DNA of 64,000 nucleotides from Herpetospermum pedunculosum (GCA_028017165.1 CM051528.1:50977452-51041451); one strand, 5' to 3'; shown: positions 10,450 through 21,829, counted from the stretch's first letter. Made by a program: numbers and translations. Notes: generated from the letters alone by a model not told the origin.

Positions 10450-12166
10450 TGTTGCGTGCTCAATGTGTAAAGATAAATATGCAAAAGGGTAGAGAGAGCA
10501 CTTAGAACATGCAAGCATACATGGTCTCACAGCAAGTAGTAAGTATATTTCATTCGTTTTTTCCACAGAGACTCATTTTTAGCTATTCGCGAAGTGTGTT
10601 TGTTAAGAAAGATGGGATGAATTTGAGGGGATAAAATTGGTTTTTAATTACCTAAGTTTTGCTGAATGTGTAAAGGAATATACCATAAACAAGTTAAAGT
10701 TAAAATCAGGCTCAAAGAACAAGAGATGGAATCAATAAACGAAGAAGAAAACAGCTACACACAATGCAATTTAGCAGAATTGCGAGAACCGCAATTAATC
10801 CGCAATTAAATGGCAGCGAAACTGATTAAAAGGGTGAATTAAGGGCTACTAATGACTATCCTATAGGCAGTTTATTACGATTATCAAGCTTTGGATCAAC
10901 TCTCTATACATCAAACTCACTCTATCTCAAGTATCGTCCGATTCCATGCATTAGAGACTCAAGTTTACTCGACTTCAAAGTAAGGTCTTAAGCACCTTGT
11001 TAAAACAGGAGTGTTTAGTTTGTACTAGGGAAACGCCTATTCCTAGGCCGTTTCCTGATTACCATGAAAGGCTAGCATGATTATATGACTCTGAACTCTT
11101 ACTCCTTCCAGAGGTTAGGAGTTCTTTGGACAAAATGGATGGCCAATCGAAATTGCCCGTGGGATGAAGCTTACATACAATCAATGTTCGAGTGTTAATC
11201 TGCCTACTTGACTCACGTTTTTTAGCCTATAGTTCTGTCATTAGCATGCCCCTAAGTGATTTTAGTTACTCATGGATATGTAGAGAACAGACATGGTAGA
11301 TAAAACAGACATGCTTAGAAGATAAATGTACTTAAAACAGCAAGCCAAAGCCGTAGCAGAAACAGATGGAAACTGTAAAATGCAGAAGTATACTTCGATT
11401 ACTTAAAGTGTTTGAATGACAAAGGGAAGCTCTAAAAGAAATGAATTCAAGACAGACAACAACGAAATGCAGTAATTGAAATGCTAAACTAAGAACAACA
11501 GTGATCAGAAATGGAAATGAGAAGAACAGAGCAGAAAAACAGTAAAGGTTTGCTAGAAAACTCCGTGGCAGTCGCCTCGAATGATGGCGATGAAAAGTCA
11601 GCCGTGCTTGGATGAATCCAATCGAGAGAGAAGAAGAATCTTCTCTCCTTCCTATCAGATTATCGACTCCAAAGGCTGAGACTCTCACTCCAACAAACGG
11701 CAGAGGAAAACAGATGGAAATGGTGGACTGCGAGAAGACTTCTGCGCTTCGAATGATGACTGAACCTCCGACTTTGACCCCCTTTTATAGTAGTTTGCAG
11801 GTGCGTTTGGGCCAAGGAGAACCATCAATCTTCAACGTCATATATCAGAATGGATGGAGGAGAAAGGACGAATCCCTGAAAAGTCGGATCTAAACAGAAA
11901 AAGATCAGCCAACTTACGGTTTTAACTTGAATAATTGCGGTCACTGCAATTATTCCGCAATTCATTCGCAATGGTTATTTTTTTCATTCTTTTCTTCGGT
12001 TTTCAACCCTTTTTCTACCTATTGTACATAAGTCCTATATTAGCTACCTTCTTCTAATTCTCATATTAAAGCATAGGTTTAAGCTAAATGCTAACAAAAA
12101 CACCTAAATGTGTACATCTTCTTAAGCTAAATGGGTCCTAAATAAGTCACTTTCAGAGACTTAACA
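10450..12166 (-). repeat. Element C 5' LTR (1717 bp)
   Basis: Minus-strand LTR with TGTTAAG start at 12166 and CAACA end at 10450. The TATA box is at 11783-11789 (TTTTATA on the + strand). Palindromic clusters lie near 10777-10806 (U5) and 11928-11972 (U3). The adjoining + strand bases CCTGT (12167-12171) are the predicted target duplication in D. Confidence 0.95.
11783..11789 (-). promoter_or_regulatory. TATA box of element C 5' LTR
   Basis: TATAAAA followed by GGGGGTC on the minus strand, about 378 nt into the LTR. The same motif is at the same distance in all LTR copies and probably sets the U3/R boundary. Confidence 0.75.
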
Positions 12167-14301
12167 CCTGTCTAGAAAACCTAGGACAAGTCCTGGCTAG
12201 GTGTGAGGAGACCAACCTAGTCCTAAATTGGGAGAAGTGCCATTTTATGGTAGATGAAGGGATTGTCTTAGGACATAGAGTGTCAAGGGCAGGTGTAGAA
12301 GTGGATAGGGCAAAAATAGAGATCATAGAGAAGTTGGTAGAGCCCCAGAATGTCAAGGCTATTAGGAGCTTCTTAGGGCACGCTGGCTTCTACAGAAGGT
12401 TCATTAAGGACTTTTCTAAGATAGCCAAGCCTCTGTGCGAGCTTCTAGAGCTAAATAGACCATTCATCTTCTCTAAGGAATGTGTAGTAGCTTGGAAAAC
12501 CCTTAAGGAAGCACTGGTCACAGCACCAATCATAGTAGGACCAAATTGGGATCTCCCATTTGAGATGCTATGTGATGCCAGTGACTATGCTGTAGGAGTC
12601 ATGTTAGGACAGAAGATTGACAAGCTCACACATCCTGTCTATTATGCTAGTAAGACCTTGAATGAGGCTCAATGTAATTATACAACTACAGAGAAAGAGA
12701 TGCTTGCTGTAGTATTTGCTTGTGAAAAATTTAGAAACTATATTGTAGGCACTAGGACCATTGTATATACTGACCATTCTGCTTTAAAATATCTTATGAG
12801 GAAGGCTGATGCTAAGCCTAGATTGATTAGATGGGTGTTATTGCTGCAGGAATTTGATTTGGACATTCGGGACAAGAAAGGTTGTGAAAATGTGGTTGCA
12901 GATCACCTTTCTCGATTGCAGCACAATTGCGAAAAAATTGCGGAGACCGCAATTTCTGATGCTTTTATAGATGAACATGTCTTTGCTTTGGCTCATCGTG
13001 ATAACGATGAGGAACCTTGGTTTGCTGACATTGCTAACTTCCGTGCATCACAGGTATTGCCAGTGTTCAAGGGAGGACAAGAGAAGAAGAGGTTCCTTCA
13101 TGAAGCAAGGAAATTCATCTGGGATGACCCCACACTTTACAGAACTTGTGCTGATGGGTTGTTGAGGAAGTGTGTTTCAGCTGCTGAAGCAAAGTCTGTG
13201 CTGCAGCACTGTCACTCATCTCCTTATGGTGGACACTTTGGTGGCCAAAGGACAGCTGCGAAGGTATTTCAGAGTGGCTACTACTGGCCAACAATCTTCA
13301 AGGACGCACACGACTATGCCCACAACTGTGACGAGTGCCAAAGGACAGGTAACCTCAGTCGCAAGGATGAGATGCCCCTCACCTACATCTTAGAGTTGGA
13401 GCTCTTTGATGTATGGGGCATTGATTTCATGGGACCATTCCCTCCATCATCAGGTAACCTGTACATTTTAGTAGCAGTGGACTACGTGTCCAAGTGGGTA
13501 GAAGCCAAAGCATGTCCTAATAATGATGCTAAAACAGTCACTAACTTCTTGCATAGGCACATTTTCACTAGATTTGGGACTCCTCGTGCTATCATTAGTG
13601 ATGAGGGGTCACATTTCATTAATAAGGCTATGGAGAAAGTATTGGCTAAATATAACATTAGACATAGGGTAGCTACTCCCTATCACCCACACTCGAATGG
13701 CCAAGCTGAAATTTCCAATAGGGAGATAAAGAACATCCTAGAAAAGGTAGTCAAACCAAATAGGAAAGACTGGTCATTTAAGCTGGAGGATGCACTTTGG
13801 GCTTATAGGACAGCATATAAGACACCCCTAGGCATGTCTCCCTATAGGTTGGTGTATGGCAAGGCTTGCCACTTGCCACTTGAGTTAGAAAACAAAGCAT
13901 TTTGGGCCATGAAGGAATTGAATTTTTGTGTAAAAGATGCAGGAACATTAAGGTCTTTGCAGCTACATGAACTTGATGAGCTTAGGCATATGGCCTATGA
14001 GAATGCCAAAATGTATAAAGAAAAGACCAAAATATGGCACGACAGTAGACTTAGGATCAAAGACTTTAGGAAAGGCCAACTTGTCCTATTATTTAACTCA
14101 CGTCTAAAGATATTTCCGGGCAAACTAAAGTCCAGATGGTCGGGTCCATTTGTTATTACTAATGTCTTTGTTCATGGTGCGATAGAGATAAAAAACTTGC
14201 AGCAAGGACAGCCATTTATGGTCAATGGTGCTAGATTGAAGCACTACTATGAGGAAGGAGATGTGAAGACTCTCTCGGCCTTCCTCTTGACTGAAGCATG
14301 A
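12167..14301 (+). CDS. pol: Element D Pol, C-terminal part (RT end, RNase H, integrase)
   Basis: The frame is open from the junction with C (about 711 codons) to TGA at 14301; internal ATGs such as 12247 are not the true start. RT thumb and connection: NWEKCHF, GHRVSRAG, FLGHAGFYRRFIKDFS. RNase H has catalytic D/E/D/D in CDASD, TEKEMLA, YTDHSAL and VADHLSRL. Integrase has an H/H, CX2C zinc site (HCH...GGHFGG...CDECQRTG) and D,D(35)E in GIDFMG, ISDEGSHF and GQAEISNRE, then a GPF-type module (KSRWSGPFVITNVF). A palindromic motif lies between RNase H and integrase at about 12925-12955. RNase H degrades the RNA template and integrase inserts the cDNA. Dead in place: gag, protease and the RT catalytic core are displaced. 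Confidence 0.95.
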
Positions 14302-14744
14302 CAAAAATAAAGAGAGAGAACGAGTGGTTACTGTGCTCGTTTAGTCAAGGCCAAATGCCTTAGTTTATTTTTTACTGTTTTTCCGATTATCGTTTGTATG
14401 TTTTGTGGTGTGTTTTTAATTGCGTATTTAATGTTTGTTTTATTTGTTTTTGTAGGGAATCGACAGAGGGGATCAAGGAGAGTAAATCCCATTTTAAAAA
14501 TCAAGAAACGGTTGAGCCAAATAAAAGATACGGACGGGCAAAGTTGGAGATTTCAATGAAATAATATCCCCGGAATTGCGTTAAAATTGCTGGATCCGCA
14601 AAAAGAGCCGTTGGGATTTTATCCGTTGCCTTTATATCCGTTGGAAGCCGCTCGATCGTTACGATTATCTCTCTCTTTGCTCTCCAAGAATTCAGCGATT
14701 CTCTCCATCTTTGATTCCTCTCCCAAGATCTTCAAGAATCAGCA
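14302..14744 (+). other. Element D pol-ORF3 spacer with candidate splice acceptor
   Basis: A noncoding spacer of 443 bp. It holds a T-rich tract ending TTTTTGTAG at 14455, followed by GGAATCGACAG, a good plant 3' splice-site shape that is conserved in F, G and H. It also has a diverged palindromic motif near 14574-14603 (AATTGCTG, 3 nt, CCGCAAAA). Confidence 0.65.
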
Positions 14745-16610
14745 ATGGTGGCCACACGTGCTGAACGATCCGCAGCCAAGAAGAAGGCTGATGACGCAGC
14801 TGAAGCAGCTGCGAGGGAAGCGCTTCTCGCCCTTGCAGACGATGGTGCCGTTCGCACCGGTCCTCTTCCCAAGCTTCCTATTCGTAGGAAGAAGTGGAGG
14901 GTGGTCACTGAGATCCCCGCTGGACCATCTGAGCCAGTGGGCACGCCCAAGAAACGCCGGTGGAGTGTCAAGACGGCCGCCGAACCAAGCACCGCAAAGA
15001 CTCCCTCTGTGGAGAGTCAAGAACCTGATCGTGCATCCCACGAGTCAGCCAAAGAAGGTTCGTCGCCGTCTGCGTCACCTGTGCGCAGCCCTCTCCCTTC
15101 TGAACCAGTGCCAAGCGCAGAGTCGTCACCGCCTGCACAGAGCCCTGAGTTGTCTCCAGCACCTCAGAGTTTTTATCCGACACCTGCAGCAGCGCAGAGT
15201 CCTGGACCATCATCTTCGCCACTGAGTTCTGCGCAGACACCATCAGCAGGACATAATTCTCCACGGCCTGATCCGGAATTTCCTTATGGAGATTATCAAG
15301 AATCCACGCAAGGCAGTGGCGATGCTGGGGAAGACGAAGTCTTCTCTCCTATGAGGGAAGATAGCCCTGTCGAGCCTGCACAGCAGGACGATTCTATGGA
15401 AGAAACGTTGGGGGCATGCCTCCAGCAGATCAATATCAAGGCCAGACTCAAGAAGAAGAAGAAGGCCACGATTGGCAAGGCCAAGAAGTTGAAGAAAAAG
15501 AAGGCCAAGAAGGTGCCCTCGGCGGACAAAGAGAGTACTGAGCCTTCGCTCAAACGCCTCAAGGTGGAGGCTGCTGCATCATCCAAACCAGCAGATAAGG
15601 GGAAGGCTAAACTCTACCCTGAAGACGAACCTCCGTCAGTGAGGTATGTCTCATCTGATGCGGAATCCAGGGGTGTTGAGCTCAGGAAGCGGGACCTATT
15701 GCACGAGAAGGGATTCCTTGATCGACTTGCTGACCTGCCGCAGTTCTTGCGCGCAGGGGTGATCAACCATGGCTGGGAAGAATTCTGCAGACCGCCTAAT
15801 CCAGCATACACGAGCATGGTGTATGATTTCTACGCTAATGTGCTCAGCCCTGAGGATGGCCTGTCCGTGGTCAGAGGGGTGGAAGTTGATTTTTCAGCCA
15901 AGGCCATCAATGAAGCCTTTGGTCTCAAGGGCCAAGCGCACACAGATTATGCACGGATAGTTGATGAGCCGACTGAGGCCGTGCTGGAAGAGGCCATTCG
16001 CACAATTGGCCAGCCTGAAGCAGCGTGGACTGTCTCACGCAATGGTCGGCACACCTTGATGAGTGCCAATCTGACAGCAAAGGCGGCTGTGTGGTTTGCC
16101 TTTGTGAGGAGGAAGCTGTCCCCGGTGACTCACGAGACGACAATCAACCAGAGTAGATCACTGCTGGTTTATGCTATCATGCGCGGTCTCACGATCAATG
16201 TGGGGGAGATCATGTCAGCTGCCATTGCTGAATGCGCCAGAAAAGGTAAGGGGCCATTATTTTTCCCCAACACTATAACAAAATTGTGTTTGCTTGCAGG
16301 AGTTCCCACCGAGCGCTTGGAGCAGCAGATGCCGTACACAGGCCATTTGGAGCTGCCTGCGAACCTGAGGCTGAGAAGAAAGGGGAATATGGAGTTTGAG
16401 TTGGATAGGCTGGCTGCTGAACAGTCCCTATCCATGGCCTGCTTAATGGACTTGCAGAGAAGATTGGCTCAATGGGCCAACTATGCGCAGGCAAGGGACA
16501 GAGAAGTTGCAGACCAGTTGGGATGCATCTTCCCGGACTTCCCCACCAACCTCCTAACTCCATGGGTGCCCCCACGACCAAGGCAACCAGATGAGGATGA
16601 TGAGAATTGA
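14745..16610 (+). CDS. Element D ORF3 protein (Athila third ORF, intact)
   Basis: A frame of 621 codons starting MVATRAERSAAKKK. The first about 75 residues are basic and alanine-rich, residues about 75-230 are a Pro/Ser/acid-rich disordered stretch, about 233-260 are lysine runs resembling a bipartite nuclear localisation signal, and about 300-600 form a conserved globular region (ESRGVELRKR, HEKGFLDRL, LPQFLRAGV, NPAYTSMVYDFYANV, GVEVDFSAKAINEAFGLKG, FFPNTITKLCLLAGVP). That region resembles the 'putative plant transposon protein' domain of Athila ORF3s (Pfam PF20167, from memory). I see no signal peptide or clear transmembrane helix, so the historical 'env-like' label is not supported here. 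Function unknown. It is the only unbroken ORF3 in the window. Confidence 0.85.
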   Translation: MVATRAERSAAKKKADDAAEAAAREALLALADDGAVRTGPLPKLPIRRKKWRVVTEIPAGPSEPVGTPKKRRWSVKTAAEPSTAKTPSVESQEPDRASHESAKEGSSPSASPVRSPLPSEPVPSAESSPPAQSPELSPAPQSFYPTPAAAQSPGPSSSPLSSAQTPSAGHNSPRPDPEFPYGDYQESTQGSGDAGEDEVFSPMREDSPVEPAQQDDSMEETLGACLQQINIKARLKKKKKATIGKAKKLKKKKAKKVPSADKESTEPSLKRLKVEAAASSKPADKGKAKLYPEDEPPSVRYVSSDAESRGVELRKRDLLHEKGFLDRLADLPQFLRAGVINHGWEEFCRPPNPAYTSMVYDFYANVLSPEDGLSVVRGVEVDFSAKAINEAFGLKGQAHTDYARIVDEPTEAVLEEAIRTIGQPEAAWTVSRNGRHTLMSANLTAKAAVWFAFVRRKLSPVTHETTINQSRSLLVYAIMRGLTINVGEIMSAAIAECARKGKGPLFFPNTITKLCLLAGVPTERLEQQMPYTGHLELPANLRLRRKGNMEFELDRLAAEQSLSMACLMDLQRRLAQWANYAQARDREVADQLGCIFPDFPTNLLTPWVPPRPRQPDEDDEN

Positions 16611-18044
16611 GTGCTGGTTTGAAGTGCACTAAAGGGAGTATTGCTGTTCCCTTAAGAAACAAAAGACAATTTTTCTGCTTTCTGATAGGATATTGTGAAT
16701 TATGCTGTTTGTGTTCAATTTTTGGTTTGTTTTTAATGTTTAGTTTTATGCTTTTTCTTTTGCTTAGTCTAGTCTGATGTTAGCTGAATAGGTAGGATAG
16801 TTTAGTTTTATTTTTAGGATGCATGAGTTACAGGAAAAAGCATGCTAGGGGCCTGAATCAATGTTATATCTGCCCGGATTGAATTGCGAAATAATTGCGG
16901 TTCCCGCAATTTTTGTGACTGATTGCATGTTTTGGACTGTCTGTTTAGTTAGGCTATGATCTGTTATATTCTATCTTTTGCTGCTAGCATGACTACCTTA
17001 TATAGCTGATCTTGAAGCATGCTGGATGAGTGTCATAGGACACGCTTTGATAGTTTAAATTTGCCTCTGAATAGTGCTCAGCATGCATAAGCCGTAAGTC
17101 CTTAAAAACTGTGTGTTATGTTCAAATTTTCTGCTGTTGGAATAATTGCTTTTAGAATGTTTGGCCTATGCCTAGGATTTTTAGATTCTCTTTGTTTTAC
17201 TTTAGACTAGATGCTTCTAGGACAAGTTTGGGGGTGTGCCACCTCAGACACTCATTAGGGACAATGAGTAGTTGAAGTTTGGGGGAGGCCACCCTAGGCC
17301 TAGGAACATTCCTCTCTTCCTTAGGACATAAGCATTCTTCTTCTCCTAAGAAAAATTTTTTGTGATAAATAGAAAAAGTGAAAAATAGAATAAAGAGGGG
17401 AGTCTCTCTCAAGTTGCTGAGTAATCAGTGCCAAGTGTGTAAACCACAAGTGGCATTGCATCAAAAGGCAACCCAAGGAGAGACTCCACCGAAGTAAAAA
17501 AGGGAGAAATAGGGAAGAAGAATGTATGCTTAGGAGTTATAATCTTGTGGCTTAGATGTCCTATGTAAAAAGAACTCTGATCCTTAATGAGCTAAGCACA
17601 AGGTTGTAGCTTTTAGGTTTGTCTAGGGAGATGAATGTATATCCAATGTAGTGATGCCAGGGCTTAGGTTGTTCTCTAAAAGTACCACTGTCACTGTTAA
17701 TACTAAGACTGGCATGACTCTAAGGAATCCTAGGCACATTAAAAGTTAAGCTAGAAGCATGTACTGAGTCTGGAGTAAAGCTTGGTAGAATTTGAAACCT
17801 TAGGGATAGTGGCATGATATCATAAAAGTAGTTAGATCAGTAGTAGGGGGTTAACAAAACCAGCAGGTATAGTAGGCAGGTGAAGTCAGAAGAGGCTTGA
17901 TAAAGAGGTTAGTTCTAAACTTAGGAGTGTGTCACAGGACAGCACTGCTAGAGATAGGGATATAGGGGAGTCGGTAAGTAGTTAAAGAAGATAAAACAGC
18001 AGCCTAAGTAAGTCCTTAGTATGCTTGAGGACAAGCAAAGCCTT
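16611..18044 (+). other. Element D 3' noncoding region
   Basis: About 1.4 kb with no conserved frame. It contains a palindromic cluster (16882-16911), two extra polypurine-like tracts (17224-17236 and 17275-17288), a purine-rich stretch near 17340-17400, and a tail shared with element B. The frame on the reverse strand at 17197-17412 is a shadow. Confidence 0.75.
17224..17236 (+). other. Second polypurine tract of element D
   Basis: AAGTTTGGGGGTG is identical to the 3' LTR-proximal tract, but lies 834 bp upstream of the LTR. The 14-base variant AAGTTTGGGGGAGG follows at 17275-17288. The pair is conserved in F, G and H. Confidence 0.7.
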
Positions 18045-18057
18045 AAGTTTGGGGGTG
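18045..18057 (+). other. Element D 3' polypurine tract
   Basis: AAGTTTGGGGGTG directly before the TGTTAAG start of the 3' LTR. Confidence 0.9.
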
Positions 18058-19773
18058 TGTTAAGTCTCTGAAAGTGACTTATTTAGAACCCATTTAGCTT
18101 AGGAAGATGTACACATTTAGGTGTTTTTGTTAGCATTTAGCCTAAACCTATGCTTTAATATGAGAATTAGAAGAAGGTAGCTAATTTAGGACTTATGCAC
18201 AATAGGTAGAAAAAGGGTTGAAAACCGAAGGAAAAGAATGAAAAATGAGCATTGCAAATGAATTGCGAAAACATTGCGGTGACCGCAATTATTCAAGTTA
18301 AAACCGTAAGTTGGCTGATCTTTTTCTGTTTAGATCCGACTTTTCAGGGATTCGTTCTTTCTCCTCCATCCATTCTGATATATGACGTTGAAGATTGATG
18401 GTTCTCCTTGGCCCAAACGCACCTGCAAACTACTATAAAAGGGGGTCAAAGTCGGAGGTTCAGTCATCACTCGAAGCGCAGAAGTCTTCTCGCAGTCCAC
18501 CATTTCCATCTGTTTTCCTTTGCCGTTTGTTGGAGTGAGAGTCTCAGCTTTTGGAGTCGATAATCTGATAGGAAGGAGAGGAGATTCTTCTTCTCTCTCG
18601 ATTGGATTCATCCAAGCCAGGCTGACTTTTCATCACCTTCATTCGAGGCGACTGCCACGAAGTTTTCCAGCAATCCTTTACTGCTTTTCTGTTCTGTTCT
18701 TCTTATTTCCATTTCTGATCACTGTTGTTCTTAGTTTAGAGTCTTAATTACTGCATTTCGTTGTTGTCTGTCTTGGATTCATTTCTTTCGAAGCTTTCCT
18801 TTGTCATTCAAACACTCAAAGTAATCAAAGTACAATTCTGCATTTTACAGTTCCTATCTTGTTCTGCTACGGGTTTTGCTTACTGTTTTTAGCACATTTC
18901 CCTTCTAAGCATGTCTATCTTATCTACCATTTCTGTTCTCTATATATCCATGAGTAGCTAAGTCACTTAGGGGCATGCTAATGACAGAACTATAGGCTAA
19001 AAAACGTGAACCAAGTAGGCAGATTAACACTCGAACATTGATTGTATGTAAGCTTCATCCTACGGGCAATTTCGATTGGCCATCCATTTTGTCCAAAGAA
19101 CTCCTAACCTCTGGAAGGAGTAAGAGTTCAGAGTCATATAATCATGCTAGCCTTTCATGGTAATCAGGAAACGGCCTAGGAATAGGCGTTTCCCTAGTAC
19201 AAACTAAACACTCCTGCTTAAACAAGATGCTTAAGTCCTTACTTTGAGATCGAGTAAACTTAAGACTCTAATGCATGGAATCGGACGATACTTGAGATAG
19301 AGTGAGTTTGATGTATAGAGAGTTGATCCAATGCTTGAGAATCGTAAGAAAATGCCTATAGGCTAGTCATTAGTAGCCCTTAATTCGCCCATTTACATAC
19401 TTTTGCTGTTGAGTTAATTGCGGATTAATTGCGGTTCTCGCAATTCTGCTAAGTTGCATTCTGTTTAGCTGTTTTCTTCCTCGTTTATTAATTCCATCTC
19501 TTGTCCTTTGCATTTAATTTCAACTTGCATTTGTTTATGTTATATCCCTTTATACATTCAGCACACATTAGATAATTAAAAACCAATTTTACCCCATCAA
19601 ATTCATCCCATCTTTCTTAACAATCACACTTCGCGAATAGCTAAAAATCAGTCTCTGTGGAAAAAACGAATGAAATATACTTACTACTTGCTGTGAGACC
19701 ATGTATGCTTGCATGTTCTAAGTGCTCTCCCTACCCTTTTGCATATTTATCTTTACACATTGAGCACGCAACA
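18058..19773 (+). repeat. Element D 3' LTR (1716 bp)
   Basis: TGTTAAG...CGCAACA. The palindromic cluster in U3 is at about 18250-18290, with three tandem heptamers before the inverted pair, and in U5 at 19416-19445. The following GGTGGCCAACAAAAT is gag of element E. Confidence 0.95.
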
Positions 19774-20113
19774 GGTGGCCAACAAAATACTAACCAAGCA
19801 CAAAACCAACCAAGACCGAGTGGAACACCTAGTTTCACTCAACAAATAACCAATCTATGTACCAAAAGCCATATAACCAACCCATAGGATCATCAGTAGA
19901 GAATTTACTTAAAGAGTACATTGCCAAAAATGATGCAACCCTGCAAAGTCAGCAAGCCACCCTGAGGAGCTTAGAGAACCAAATAGGGCAGTTAGCCAAC
20001 GAACTGAAAAATAGGCCCCAAGGTAGATTGCCTGCAGATACTGAAGTGCCAAGAAGGGATGGAAAAGAACAAGTTCAAGCCATTGAACTACGTAGTGGAA
20101 GACCGTTGGTGAT
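19774..20113 (+). pseudogene. gag: Element E gag fragment (linker after zinc knuckle)
   Basis: This encodes the Gag segment after the zinc knuckle (GGQQNTNQ...RPSGTP, then MYQKPYNQP, SVENLLKEYIAKNDATLQ and AIELRSGRPLV). It lies between D's 3' LTR and F's 3' LTR and continues at 45480. A net 1-bp deletion near 19835-19850 relative to G shifts the frame. GTGAT at 20109-20113 is the left copy of F's target duplication. E is the outer element of the whole nest in this window. Confidence 0.9.
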
Positions 20114-21829
20114 TGTTGCGTGCTCAATGTGTAAAATAAATAAGCAAAAAGAGAGAGAGAGCACTCAGAACATGCAAGCATACATGATCTTATAGCAAGT
20201 AGTAAGTATTTTTTCATTCGTTTTCCCACAGAGATTTATTATTAGCTACTCGTGAAGTGTATTGTTAAGAAACATTGGGTGGATTTGATGGGGTAGAATT
20301 GGTTTTAAGTTGTCTAATTTCTAAGGAATATGTAAAGGGTAGCAACATAAACAAGTGCAAGTCAAAGATAAACTCAAATGAAAAGAGAAGAGATTAATAA
20401 ACGAAGAGGAAAATAGCTAAACAGAATTTTAAACTTAGCAGAATTGCGAGAACAACAATTCTACCGCAATGTTACTAACAGCGAAAGTGTGTAAAATGGA
20501 GAAACAAGGGCTACTAACGACTCCTCTATAAGCATTTTCTCACGATTCTCAAGCATTGGATCAACTCACTATGCATCAAACTCACTCCATCTCATGTATC
20601 TTCCGATTTCATGCATTAGATTCTTTAGTTTACTCATGTCCAAGTAAGGTCTTAACCATCTTGTTAAAGTAGAAAGTTATGGTTTGTACTAGGAAAACGC
20701 CTATTCCTAGGTCGTTTTCTGGCTACCTTGAAAGGCTAGCATGAGTGTATGACTCTGAACTCTTACTCCTTCCAGAGGTTAGGAGTTCTTTGGACAAAAT
20801 GGATGGCCAATCAAAATTGCCCGTGGGATGAAGCTTACATACAATCAATGCTTCGAGAGCTATCCTACATGCTTGGTTCACGTTTTTTAGCCTATAGGAT
20901 TGTCATTAGCATGCCCCTATGTGACTTAGTTACTCATGGATATAGAGAGAACAGAAATAAGAGATGAAGTAGACATGCTTAGAAGAGAAATAAACTTAAA
21001 ACAGCAAGGCAAAACAGTACGCAGCAAAGATAAGAGACTGTGAAATGAAGAATTGTGCTTTGATTACTTGATTGTCTGAATGAACAAAGGAAAGCTTAAA
21101 GTGAATAACATAAAGACAGAAAGCAACGAAATGAAGTGAACTAGTCACTAGAAAAGAAACAACAACTAAACAGAGCTAGAAATTAGAAATAAAAGACAGA
21201 AAGCAGTAATTGAGCTTGAATGCCTCGTCGCAACCGCCTCGGCTGAAGGGAGAGAAAGGGTAGCCTTGCTTGGATGAATCCAATCAGGAGAGAAAATGAA
21301 TCTTCTCTCCTTCCTATCAGATTGTCGACTCCAACAGCTGAACCTCTCAAACCAACAGACGGAGAAAAAAAACAGGAGAAAAGATGGAGCTGCGAAGAGA
21401 CTTCTACGCTTTCGGATGATGATCAAACCCTCTACTTTGACCCCCTTTTATAGTAATCTGCAGGTGCGTTTGGGCCAAGGAGAACCATCCATCCTCAACG
21501 TCGTATTTCAAAATAGATGGAGGAGAAAGAACGAATCCCTGAAATAACGGAAAATAACAGAAAAAGATCAGTCAACTTACGGATTTCACTTGAAACATTG
21601 CGGTTTTAGCAATGTTTCTGCAATGCTACCGCAATGCGCATTTTTCCTTCTTTTATCTTCGGTTTTCATTCCTTTTCTTTCCTTTTGCACACAAGTCCTA
21701 ATTTAGCTACCTTCTTCTAATTCTCATATATAAGCATAGGTTTAAGCTAAATCCTATCAAAAACACCTAAGAGTGTACATCTTTCTAAGATAAATAAGTC
21801 CTAAAAAGGTCACTTTTGGAGACGTAACA
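20114..21829 (-). repeat. Element F 3' LTR (1716 bp)
   Basis: Pairs with the 5' LTR at 43764-45479. It reads TGTTACGTCTCCAAAAG on the minus strand and ends CGCAACA at 20114. The U3 palindromic cluster near 21594-21636 has four heptamers at 11-nt steps. Confidence 0.96.

Larger units (their letters stand above)
9092..12166 (-). mobile_element. Element C: Athila-type element, 5' end
   Basis: A minus-strand 5' LTR, primer site, leader and the first about 409 codons of gag, cut by insertion of B. The 5' LTR ends at 12166, directly against plus-strand RT sequence of element D, so C is inserted in D's pol. The rest of C is left of the window. Confidence 0.93.
12167..19773 (+). mobile_element. Element D: Athila-type element, RT to 3' LTR
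   Basis: A plus-strand 3' two-thirds: rest of RT, RNase H, integrase, ORF3, noncoding tail, purine tract and 3' LTR. The 5' part is separated by insertion of C and lies left of the window. D is inserted in the gag of element E; the predicted target duplication after 19773 is GGTGG. All its visible coding parts are open. Confidence 0.94.

Noticed and set aside
14587..15225. Overlapping 212-codon plus-strand frame across the start of D's ORF3
   Set aside because: Out of frame with ORF3, rich in Arg/Leu/Gln from GC-rich codons, and not kept as a protein in the other copies beyond what ORF3 conservation forces.
16246..16299. GTAAGG...TTGCAG 54-bp intron-like segment in D's ORF3
   Set aside because: It has good splice-site shapes and keeps frame, but it encodes the conserved PLFFPNTITKLCLLAG block shared by all ORF3s and is shorter than normal plant introns. 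Best read as coding sequence.
18330..18747. Repeated 60-120 codon frames in LTRs (e.g. 11332-11688, 11612-11893, 18520-18747, 31237-31560, 42313-42636, 51716-52024)
   Set aside because: They lie around the TATA box and U3/R region of the LTRs on both strands, with stops and shifts between copies. Regulatory DNA, not genes.
20749..20967. 72-codon frame MTLNSYSFQRLGVLWTKW... recurring in several LTRs
   Set aside because: It coincides with the conserved U5 block and is broken in B, C, D, G and J LTRs. Conservation is better explained by the nucleotide stem-loop block.
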